The notes: generated by a model from the sequence alone, not told the origin. Positions 1 through 5,620 are shown, counted from the stretch's first letter. The stretch is 7,235 bases of DNA from Dehalococcoidia bacterium (GCA_030603265.1 JAUVYD010000075.1:1-7235); one strand, 5' to 3'. Translations and numbers: made by a program.

Positions 1-215
1 GAGAGGGGGGCACCATAAGATGGAAGGCCCCGCTCCCGAGACGGAACAAAGGCCCCCGTAGGCTCATTGCGGCGTCTCTACCCGCGACCTGAGCCACTCA
101 CGGTGCAGAAACATCATAGGGGTGCTCGCATACGAATGTCAAATTGGCCGGTTGTGCTGTTGTGGCTCAGGGGAGCATCCGGATGCGGGCGACGAGAATG
201 GTCACCCCGTGGCGG
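1..215. other. Window edge, no supported gene
   Basis: No reading frame here has convincing start, length and composition. On the minus strand a frame is open to the window edge from about position 90 leftwards, but it is short and unlike any family I recognise. The stretch contains GC-rich direct repeats of GGCCCC and a weak inverted repeat GGCTCA (61-66) / TGAGCC (90-95) with a 23-base loop. It lies just downstream of the small minus-strand gene ending at 216, but no hairpin followed by a T tract is seen there. Confidence 0.4.
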
Positions 216-536
216 CTAGTCGCAGGAGGGGCAATTCCCGCTGGAGCCCGAGGGGCATACGGTTGACCCCGGTGTCAGGCGGTCGCTTACTGGAGGCCCT
301 ATCGGCTGGAGAGGATTCGCCTCCTCTGCTTGGACGACGGCGCCGACCTCCGACATGTCCTCCTCCACCCCATCTTGTTCTGCCGTAGACTGTTCCTCTT
401 CAGAGGCAGCGGTGTTTGCACTGTCGCCTGCCGAGAGGTACCAGAATATGGCGCCAATGCCGATGATGGGCAGGATAATGGCCAGCACCATGATGATTCG
501 CAGTGCGCGCGAGTAGTGAAAAGCTGTGTCGTCCAT
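216..536 (-). CDS. Small single-helix membrane protein, unknown function
   Basis: A 106-residue protein with a short charged N-terminus, one strongly hydrophobic helix at about residues 13-34 (IIMVLAIILPIIGIGAIFWY), an acidic low-complexity linker at about 46-72 rich in Glu and Asp, and a Pro/Gly/Ser tail with three cysteines (C94, C102, C105; ending NCPSCD). It is probably anchored in the cytoplasmic membrane with a disordered tail; which side the tail faces is not clear. The start ATG has AAGGAG only two bases upstream, tighter than usual, so the real start could differ. The hydrophobic-then-acidic layout is what makes the frame credible. It lies about 195 bases downstream of the CDF gene on the same strand, so co-transcription is possible. 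I recognise no family and assign no function. Confidence 0.6.
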   Translation of the reverse strand: MDDTAFHYSRALRIIMVLAIILPIIGIGAIFWYLSAGDSANTAASEEEQSTAEQDGVEEDMSEVGAVVQAEEANPLQPIGPPVSDRLTPGSTVCPSGSSGNCPSCD

Positions 537-730
537 CTCTCCTTCGGGGTGCGGATACCAGTGGGTTGCGGGGTGTCCGCACTACACATAAGAACGATGC
601 TGCGGTCGCGTGGTTTAGGCGAAACCCAACGTCATCTTGCTTGCGCATCGGGCTGCCGACGTTGTATCTGCTCTGGCGGAGAGACTGCCCCTGAGGGTCG
701 TGCATTCGGTGTGCGCGGCTTCGTGAGGCG

Positions 731-1693
731 CTACGGTCTGTGTTCGGAATGCCCCCGGGGGTTTTCGCACGGTGTGGGGCACTCGGCGCAGTCGGGTGTG
801 CATGGCTCCACGTGGACGGTCACGGCCGAGCCGGGGAAGAGAGTGCGAATCTCGTCCTCCACGTCCTCGGCGACGCGGTGGCCTTCCTCGACGGTCTTGT
901 CGCGCGGCACCACGATGTGCAGTTGGACGTGGCGCTGGCTGCCCGCCTTGCGGGTCCGCATGCCATGGTAGTTGGCGATGTCCTTGTGGCGGTTGAGCAG
1001 CTCACGTATGCGGCTCTCCTCTTCCTCGGGGAGCTTCGTGTCCATGAGGTTGTTGGCGGCCTTGCGCATTGTCAGGAAGGCGGCGCGAGTGATGAGCACC
1101 ACCACGATGAGCGCGACGACAGGGTCAAGAAACGCCTGCCCTGTGGCGCGTACGAGGACGAGTCCGACCAGCACGGCGACCGAGCTCATTACGTCCGCCA
1201 TGAGGTCGCGCCCCATCGCCTCGAGCGCAATCGAGTCCGTCGCCCGCGCCATGCCGAGCACGTAGCGTGAGACGGCTACGTTGATGGCGATGGCGCCCGC
1301 AGTTGCGAAGATGCCTGCATCGACCATCTCGACGACCGCGCCGCTGAGAAGGCGCTGAATCGCGTGGTACGCGATGATAGCTCCGGCGATGAAGATGAGG
1401 GCTGCGATGACTGCGCCTGCCATGTCCTCCGCCCGGCCGTGGCCGAAGCGGTGCTCCTCGTCGGGGGGTCGCCCTGCAACGCGCACGCCGATGTAGCCGA
1501 TGATGGCTCCGGTGAGGTCGACCAGGCTGTGCACTGCGTCCGCCAGGATGCCGATACTACCCGTAAGCGCGACGGCCACGGCCTTGACCGCGATGAGCAA
1601 TGCGATGGCGCCGATAGACACCTTCGATACGCGCTCCTTGGTTGCCTGGAGCCGCAGTCGCCGTTCCTTTTCTGCCGTGTCCTTGCCGTTCAT
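731..1693 (-). CDS. Cation diffusion facilitator (CDF) metal exporter with Cys4 C-terminal tail
   Basis: A 320-residue CDF-family membrane protein; relatives export divalent metals (Zn, Mn, Fe, Co, Cd, Ni) from the cytoplasm by proton antiport, usually as dimers. About six helices fill residues 24-215. The TM2 signature LADAVHSLVD gives H55-x3-D59, the TM2-TM3 loop has HRFGHGRAE (81-89), and TM5 has D163-x3-D167 (RDLMADVMSS). The cytoplasmic ferredoxin-like domain is about 220-297, with candidate metal-binding histidines H243, H255, H259, H272 and H294, and the usual ending VTVHVEP. An extra tail follows with C298, C302, C305 and C309 plus H315 and H318. Classical Zn CDFs carry HxxxD in both TM2 and TM5, while DxxxD in TM5 is known from Mn/Fe-type members, so the metal is uncertain. 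The ATG at 1693 has only a weak ribosome site (TGGAA). A promoter and a terminator-bearing leader lie upstream. The CDF assignment is firm; substrate is not. Confidence 0.95.
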   Translation of the reverse strand: MNGKDTAEKERRLRLQATKERVSKVSIGAIALLIAVKAVAVALTGSIGILADAVHSLVDLTGAIIGYIGVRVAGRPPDEEHRFGHGRAEDMAGAVIAALIFIAGAIIAYHAIQRLLSGAVVEMVDAGIFATAGAIAINVAVSRYVLGMARATDSIALEAMGRDLMADVMSSVAVLVGLVLVRATGQAFLDPVVALIVVVLITRAAFLTMRKAANNLMDTKLPEEEESRIRELLNRHKDIANYHGMRTRKAGSQRHVQLHIVVPRDKTVEEGHRVAEDVEDEIRTLFPGSAVTVHVEPCTPDCAECPTPCENPRGHSEHRP

Positions 1694-1714
1694 GTATGTT
1701 CCATGGCGGGAGGA

Positions 1715-1750
1715 AACGAAAAGCCCGCAGGACTCCCCGGTCCCGCGGGC
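1715..1750 (-). terminator. Intrinsic terminator in the CDF leader
   Basis: Read on the minus strand, GCCCGCGGGAC (1750-1740) pairs with GTCCTGCGGGC (1733-1723) around the 6-base loop CGGGGA. All 11 positions pair in RNA, one being a G-U wobble (1744/1729); on the plus strand that position is an A-C mismatch, so the hairpin is best on the minus strand. It is followed at once by TTTT-CG-TTT (1722-1714). Because it lies 22-57 bases before the CDF start codon and downstream of its promoter, it should act as an attenuator and not as the end of another gene. Confidence 0.75.
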
Positions 1751-1753
1751 CTT

Positions 1754-1798
1754 CTATCCCGCTGCCAGCCGACCAGCCCGGCCGCTGCCGCCGTTCAT
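1754..1798 (-). CDS. Possible 14-residue leader peptide
   Basis: An ATG at 1798 on the minus strand opens a frame encoding MNGGSGRAGRLAAG, stopping at TAG (1756-1754). The stop codon falls in the loop of the 5-bp antiterminator, immediately after the segment 1762-1757 that forms its 5' arm, so a ribosome at the stop would block the antiterminator and favour the terminator. Five glycine codons are present. The only upstream ribosome-site-like motif is GGAG about 14 bases before the ATG, which is far. A chance short ORF in GC-rich DNA is the main alternative. Confidence 0.25.
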   Translation of the reverse strand: MNGGSGRAGRLAAG

Positions 1799-1827
1799 CA
1801 CGGCGGGAGGCCTGCTCCGGTAAGCGG

Positions 1828-1856
1828 ATTCTAGGGAAGCATCTCAGACGTGTCAA
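1828..1856 (-). promoter_or_regulatory. Sigma70-type promoter for the CDF gene
   Basis: On the minus strand TTGACA (1856-1851, 6/6 match) is followed after exactly 17 bases by TAGAAT (1833-1828, 5/6). In such GC-rich DNA this is a strong match. It predicts a transcription start near 1821 and a leader of about 128 bases carrying the terminator. No other good promoter is seen nearer the gene. Confidence 0.75.
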
Positions 1857-2140
1857 GGCATGCACGGCGCGCTCAAGCGGGTCCTTGTGCACGGATGTGG
1901 CACGCTGCCCTGATGCGAAGCGGTCTCCGTAGCATCGGCTGCCGAATTGAAGGCTGTCGAAGGGAGAGGAGCACTCGATGCAATGCATTCCAGCCGGGGC
2001 TTCTGAGGTCGTTTGAGGGGAGATGAGTTCGTTCGTATCCGGATTCCTCAGGTAACGTGACTACCTATCAGCCGGAGGAGACCCCCCGCCGCCCCGGGGC
2101 TTGCCTTCCTGTTGCGAAGTAGTGTTGAATATGGACCGCA
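1857..2140. other. Divergent intergenic region upstream of the ZIP gene
   Basis: No gene or RNA is recognised in these 284 bases. An inverted repeat AGGTA-N7-TACCT lies at 2050-2066, about 75 bases before the ZIP start, and is a weak operator candidate. It does not have the spacing of DtxR/IdeR boxes. A purine-rich AGGGAGAGGAG lies near 1960-1971 but no convincing reading frame follows it. I could not identify a good -35/-10 pair for the ZIP gene. Confidence 0.35.
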
Positions 2141-2950
2141 ATGAACTGGTTCGTGTCGCTTCATCCGGTGTGGCAGGCCCTTGTGGCAACGTGTTTCACG
2201 TGGGGCGTGACGGCGCTCGGCGCGGCCGTCGTCTTCGCGGCGAAGGAACTGCGCCGTTCGGTGATGGACGCCGCCCTTGGTTTTGCAGGCGGCGTGATGA
2301 TAGCCGCCAGCTTCTGGTCCCTGCTGGCGCCGGCCATAGAGATGTCCGAGGGGGGGCCTCTGCCTGTGTGGGTGCCGGCGGTGACGGGGTTTCTCCTCGG
2401 TGGCATCTTCCTGCGTGGCACGGACAGACTCCTCCCGCACCTGCACCGGGGACTTGCCACAAGTGAAGCAGAGGGTATCAAGACGAGTTGGCAGCGAAGC
2501 ACGCTGCTCATACTGGCCATTACGCTGCACAATATCCCCGAGGGTCTTGCCGTTGGCGTGGCGTTCGGGGCCATCGCCGCCGGATATCCGGCGGCCACTC
2601 TAGCCGGCGCCATGGCCCTGGCGCTTGGCATCGCTATCCAGAACTTCCCCGAGGGAATGGCGGTCTCGATGCCGTTGCGCCGTGAGGGCATGTCCCGTCT
2701 GAAGAGCTTCTGGTACGGGCAGCTATCGGGAGTCGTTGAGCCGATAGCTGGAGTCCTCGGCGCGGTAGCCGTAGTCGTTGCGCGACCCATCCTGCCGTAT
2801 GCGTTGGGCTTCGCGGCCGGCGCGATGATTTTCGTTGTCATGGAGGAGGTCATCCCGGAGTCACAGCGCGGCGGGAACACTCACCTCGCTACCCTTGGCG
2901 GAATGCTTGGCTTCGCCGTGATGATGACGCTGGACGTGGCGCTCGGCTGA
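2141..2950 (+). CDS. ZIP-family divalent metal transporter (GufA/ZIP11 type)
   Basis: A 269-residue ZIP transporter; family members move Zn and other divalent metals toward the cytoplasm. About eight hydrophobic helices are visible. TM4 carries [11 protein letters not shown] (HNxPEG, 130-135) and TM5 carries [11 protein letters not shown] (QNxPEG, 167-172), the two half-sites of the binuclear metal centre; Gln in place of His in the second is typical of the GufA/ZIP11 branch. Other family marks are the short loop motif [10 protein letters not shown] (95-104), GQLSGVVEP (193-201) and [10 protein letters not shown] (231-240). The variable cytoplasmic loop is short and His-poor. An in-frame stop just upstream (2126-2128) and the typical opening [14 protein letters not shown] fix the start at 2141; its ribosome site is weak. 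It is divergent from the CDF exporter, which suggests shared metal homeostasis. Substrate is inferred only at family level. Confidence 0.94.
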   Translation: MNWFVSLHPVWQALVATCFTWGVTALGAAVVFAAKELRRSVMDAALGFAGGVMIAASFWSLLAPAIEMSEGGPLPVWVPAVTGFLLGGIFLRGTDRLLPHLHRGLATSEAEGIKTSWQRSTLLILAITLHNIPEGLAVGVAFGAIAAGYPAATLAGAMALALGIAIQNFPEGMAVSMPLRREGMSRLKSFWYGQLSGVVEPIAGVLGAVAVVVARPILPYALGFAAGAMIFVVMEEVIPESQRGGNTHLATLGGMLGFAVMMTLDVALG

Positions 2951-3034
2951 GCGTGCCGGGCCTTGTGGCCGATGCGGCGATCCACGGGAGAGGAGCTGTA
3001 GCAGCACGGCCGCCGCAACGGGCCGTACGTGCGC

Positions 3035-3071
3035 TATAATGGCAGGGCTCTTGTATTGCCTTACAGGGAGG
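3035..3071 (+). promoter_or_regulatory. TATAAT -10 box and AGGGAGG ribosome site before the crotonase gene
   Basis: A perfect TATAAT stands at 3035-3040, with no recognisable -35 at 16-18 bases upstream (the region is GC-only). Start of transcription would be near 3047. A strong Shine-Dalgarno AGGGAGG follows at 3065-3071. It is 4 bases before an in-frame CTG (3076) but 28 bases before the GTG at 3100, which bears on the true start of the gene. Confidence 0.5.
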
Positions 3072-3099
3072 CTGCCTGCTCACGTATGAGAAGCTCCTG

Positions 3100-3873
3100 G
3101 TGGAGAAGAAAGGCGACGTGATGCGGGTGGTGTTCAACAACCCGCGCCTGCACAACGCGATGGACGGGCATATGCTGGAGGAGATGGTTGCGCTCTGCCA
3201 TGAGCTGAATCGAGATACCGTGACCCGCTTCGTTGTCCTGACGGGAGAGGGCAGGTCCTTCATGGCGGGCGTGGATCTGAAGAGCGATGCCATGTCTGTG
3301 GGCAACGACCCTGCCTCGGCGCGGCTGCGTCAGCGGCTGGGCCAGGAGTTGGTGAAAGGCCTCCGCGACCTCGAGCAGATAACGGTCGCGGCTGTCAACG
3401 GCGCGTGTGTCGGAGCCGGCATGGCAATCGCTGTCGCGTGTGACCTTCGAGTGGCGGCGGACGACTCGACCTGGTCGCTCCCCAACACGAGCCTCGGCTA
3501 CTTCTTCTCCTGGGCATGCACGCCACTTCTGGTGAGCCTCGTCGGACCGGGGAACGCGAAAGACATCATCCTCACTCGCAGGCAACTCACATGCGCTGAG
3601 GCCCTCGATATGAACCTCACGAACATGTGTGTGCCATCCGACGCTCTCATGTCGACCGCAGATGGAGTTATCGACCGGATGCGCGCGGGTGGCCCCATCG
3701 CCATGCGCCTCGCGAAGAAGCTTGTCAACGCCTCCTCTCCCGCGTGGTTCGGCGACGTCTCAACGGTCGAGCCTGAGCTCATAGAGAGGCTCTACGCAGC
3801 GGGAGAGCCCGTAGAGGGCGGTGCGGCATTTCTCGAGAAGCGGCCGCCAGCGTGGGATTCGAAAGGTAGCTAG
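3100..3873 (+). CDS. Crotonase-fold (enoyl-CoA hydratase/isomerase family) protein lacking the catalytic Glu pair
   Basis: 257 residues from GTG, the usual length of a crotonase monomer; family members act on acyl-CoA thioesters. Oxyanion-hole segments are present: HNAM (18-21), FMAGVDLKS (54-62) and NGACVGAGMAIAVACDLRVA (100-119). However, the two hydratase glutamates are replaced: the GGGxE position reads GAGMA (A109) and the PE position reads PN (N129). True hydratase activity is therefore unlikely; an isomerase, hydrolase, dehalogenase or decarboxylase-type reaction is possible. The frame is open upstream to 3040 and encodes TYEKLL just before the GTG, which resembles the normal family N-terminus, so translation may begin at CTG 3076 (SD AGGGAGG, 4 bases) or another non-standard codon. 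Its stop overlaps that of the convergent MFS gene. Family firm, substrate unknown. Confidence 0.9.
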   Translation: MEKKGDVMRVVFNNPRLHNAMDGHMLEEMVALCHELNRDTVTRFVVLTGEGRSFMAGVDLKSDAMSVGNDPASARLRQRLGQELVKGLRDLEQITVAAVNGACVGAGMAIAVACDLRVAADDSTWSLPNTSLGYFFSWACTPLLVSLVGPGNAKDIILTRRQLTCAEALDMNLTNMCVPSDALMSTADGVIDRMRAGGPIAMRLAKKLVNASSPAWFGDVSTVEPELIERLYAAGEPVEGGAAFLEKRPPAWDSKGS

Positions 3874-5156
3874 CGTCCCTCGTGTGACAGCAGCTTGGCC
3901 TCCGGCAGGCGCCGCAGGACGAGCGCGCAGATGGGAGCGAGCAGCGCGCCGAGCCCCAGTACGAGGAATGGCAGCCCCCAGTTCGTCGCGGTCGTGGGGT
4001 CAATCCCGACTCCATTGGCAGACTCGAGCAGTCTACCGAAGACCATCGGCGAGACGATGGTCAGAGAGAAGCCCGCGGCCGACTGCATCCCCAGCGCGAG
4101 CGAGCGGCGGTCCGCGCTCACAAGCTCCGTGAGGCCCGCCTTGTATATTCCCGAGTCCGCGATGACCCAGAAGCCGAGCCAGAGTCCGACGGGCACGAGT
4201 AGATGGAGTCCCATCCCGAAGAGGAACCCGAAGACGCACTCGACAATCAGGCTGCAAAGGGACGCTATGATGATGGCCTTCGTGCGGCCGATGCGGTCCG
4301 AGAACGCACCGAGTGCCCAGACGGCTGGCACGCCGGCGAAAATGACGAGGGCTGAGAGCATTCCTCCCACGGACACTGCCTGAGCCTCGCCGCAGCCTGT
4401 CTGGAACACGTTCGCCACGAAATAGGGCCCTATCCAGCCCCAGAAAGCGTACAGCTCCCACATGTGGCCCATGTAGGCGGCCGTGATGAGTATCTGGGCG
4501 GCGATGAGCGTGCGCCGTGTGCCTCCGTACTGCGCGGGGTCGATTGTCGCAGTCTTTGCCTGCGAACCGGCCTGCGCAGACTGCTCCGCCTCAGGCGGGC
4601 GGTCCTTGATTAGGAAGAAGACGATGACTGCTGCGATGAAAACGGGGATGGACGTGCCCAGCATCCCGACCCGCCAGCCGAAGCTTGCTGCCAGCGGTGA
4701 GGCGACCAGGTAGCCGCCCGCATAGGCGGCGGTCAGCGCGGCGGTATAGGCGCCGATAGCCCTGCCCCGCTGCTTGGATGGGAACCAGGAAGAGAGGAAG
4801 GACATGCCGGGCGCGTAGATTGCGCCACAAGAGAGGCCGACGAGGAGCCTGAGAACCAGTATGCTCGTGAAGTCACGCGCGAAGAACAGGAAGGCGGTTG
4901 AGGAGAGGGCGGCGAAGAGAGTGGCCCAGGCGACTACCTTTCTCGGGCCGACCCTGTCGGCGAGCCAGCCGGTGAAGATGACGACGATGACGTAGCCCAC
5001 CTGGAAAGACGAGAGGATGGCGCCCATTTGCCCCGCCCCGAGGTTGAACTCCTGGACCATGTACTTCGCGACGGCCGAGAAGCTGTACCAGGGCATGTAG
5101 CCCAGCACCATCGCGATGCACATCAGGACGAGGACGCGCGTCTTAGTCTGCCGCAA
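3870..5156 (-). CDS. Major facilitator superfamily (MFS) transporter
   Basis: 428 residues from TTG at 5156, about 12 hydrophobic helices in two halves joined by a polar loop near 185-215. Motif A is clear in the N half (GWLADRVGPRKV, 63-74) and repeated in the C half (GAFSDRIGRTKA, 283-294). WFPSKQRGRAIG (124-135) after TM4 resembles carboxylate/anion and oxalate-formate-type carriers, but substrate cannot be read from sequence. Start choice: the frame is open to 5606, yet residues upstream of 5156 are Arg/Pro/Ser-rich and not membrane-like, and GGGGAGG lies 4 bases before the TTG; the following RQTKTRVLVLMCIAM is a normal MFS opening. ATG codons further in would cut TM1. The neighbouring crotonase homologue is convergent, so a joint pathway is only a guess. 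Confidence 0.9.
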   Translation of the reverse strand: MRQTKTRVLVLMCIAMVLGYMPWYSFSAVAKYMVQEFNLGAGQMGAILSSFQVGYVIVVIFTGWLADRVGPRKVVAWATLFAALSSTAFLFFARDFTSILVLRLLVGLSCGAIYAPGMSFLSSWFPSKQRGRAIGAYTAALTAAYAGGYLVASPLAASFGWRVGMLGTSIPVFIAAVIVFFLIKDRPPEAEQSAQAGSQAKTATIDPAQYGGTRRTLIAAQILITAAYMGHMWELYAFWGWIGPYFVANVFQTGCGEAQAVSVGGMLSALVIFAGVPAVWALGAFSDRIGRTKAIIIASLCSLIVECVFGFLFGMGLHLLVPVGLWLGFWVIADSGIYKAGLTELVSADRRSLALGMQSAAGFSLTIVSPMVFGRLLESANGVGIDPTTATNWGLPFLVLGLGALLAPICALVLRRLPEAKLLSHEGR

Positions 5157-5249
5157 ATCTCCTCCCCGGAATACCAGAGCCGGGTAACACCGCCGGCGAG
5201 CGATGGGAGTGGTCGCTACTTGGCACGACCTGAATGGAAGCCTCTGCTG

Positions 5250-5279
5250 ATAGTAGTCGGGCGTGATTGTGCCTGTAAA
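5250..5279 (-). promoter_or_regulatory. Candidate promoter of the MFS gene
   Basis: On the minus strand TTTACA (5279-5274, 5/6) is followed after 18 bases by TACTAT (5255-5250, 4/6). Transcription would start near 5243, giving a leader of about 87 bases before the TTG. Match is moderate only. Confidence 0.4.
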
Positions 5280-5337
5280 GGCCCGTGGGGCGGGAGTCAG
5301 GGGAATTCGGGTGGAGGAGAGAGGATGGGTCGTATGT

Positions 5338-5361
5338 ACGGGCGAGGCATGCCTCGCCCGT
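5338..5361. repeat. 24-bp perfect palindrome, REP-like
   Basis: Twelve bases, ACGGGCGAGGCA (5338-5349), are followed with no gap by their exact reverse complement (5350-5361), centred on GCATGC. It lies about 60 bases upstream of the MFS -35 box and about 260 bases before the methyltransferase promoter. No T tract follows on either strand, so it is not a standard terminator. Dispersed intergenic repeats of many high-GC bacteria have this form; a protein-binding site is the alternative. Confidence 0.6.
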
Positions 5362-5460
5362 GGCCTACTTGGCAGGCATGGCCGGTGCCGGATGGGACTC
5401 CGCAGGTCTCGCGTGACCAGCTCCCCACCTCCACTATAGCGAATAGCCGAGAAGGTGCGC

Positions 5461-5583
5461 GTGAATGATGTGGAGTTGCCTCGTCGAGGAACTCCATGGG
5501 AGTGGGTGGACGCACTCAAACACGTCATTCGTGCCGCGAAGCGGTGCGAAGTGGTTGACGCCACGATGTGCGGAAAGGAATAG
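5461..5583 (+). CDS. Possible 40-residue ORF upstream of the methyltransferase
   Basis: A GTG at 5461 begins a 40-residue frame (MNDVELPRRGTPWEWVDALK..., ending DATMCGKE) with GAGAAGG about 5 bases upstream as ribosome site. It contains one amphipathic stretch (WEWVDALKHVIRAAKR) and no recognisable domain; in particular it is not a helix-turn-helix control (C) protein. It ends 37 bases before the -35 box of the methyltransferase promoter. It could be a small gene, a decayed remnant, or chance. Confidence 0.25.
   Translation: MNDVELPRRGTPWEWVDALKHVIRAAKRCEVVDATMCGKE
5472..5495. repeat. Imperfect inverted repeat within the intergenic region
   Basis: GGAGTT-G-CCTCG (5472-5483) and CGAGG-AACTCC (5485-5495) are complementary apart from one extra base (5478), with a single central T. 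It sits inside the possible 40-codon ORF and about 125 bases upstream of the methyltransferase promoter. It may be an operator or a short hairpin; nothing further supports a role. Confidence 0.35.
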
Positions 5584-5620
5584 CCCTCACCGGTCAAGTG
5601 GGGCAATCGATTCAGAGTCG

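Larger units (their letters stand above)
1694..1821 (-). promoter_or_regulatory. Structured 5' leader (candidate attenuator or riboswitch) of the CDF gene
   Basis: About 128 bases separate the predicted transcription start (about 1821) from the CDF start codon. The RNA has alternative pairings: UCCCGC (1808-1803) with GCGGGA (1762-1757); GCGGG (1762-1758) with CCCGC (1749-1745), an antiterminator of 5 bp; and the 11-bp terminator 1750-1723. Each excludes the next. A further hairpin CCGCCGU/ACGGCGG (1806-1800 with 1794-1788 in minus-strand reading) sits near the 5' end. I could not match it by eye to NiCo, yybP-ykoY, M-box, T-box or fluoride RNA consensus. Control by metal is an inference from the gene served. 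Confidence 0.55.

Noticed and set aside
1..120. Partial gene or tRNA at the left edge
   Set aside because: No T-loop or acceptor pairing for a tRNA was found, and the open edge frames are too short to support.
1694..1821. NiCo (czcD) riboswitch assignment for the CDF leader
   Set aside because: The conserved GGGACAGG-type elements of that RNA are not visible, so only an unclassified structured leader is claimed.
740..1834. Plus-strand frames opposite the CDF gene
   Set aside because: Composition is biased and no domain is visible, while the minus strand encodes a full CDF protein.
2050..2066. Calling the AGGTA/TACCT repeat a DtxR/IdeR box
   Set aside because: The spacing between AGG and CCT is 11 bases, not 9, and the outer positions do not match.
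2048..2880. Long minus-strand frames opposite the ZIP gene
   Set aside because: They are Arg/Pro-rich antisense frames caused by high GC; the plus strand carries unmistakable ZIP motifs.
3006..3026. Hairpin ACGGCC/GGCCGT after the ZIP gene as a terminator
   Set aside because: The stem is only 6 bp and no T tract follows; it also overlaps the region just before the TATAAT box.
5157..5606. N-terminal extension of the MFS reading frame by 150 codons
   Set aside because: The added residues are Arg/Pro/Ser-rich with no family likeness, and a GGGGAGG ribosome site with TTG at 5156 gives a normal MFS start.
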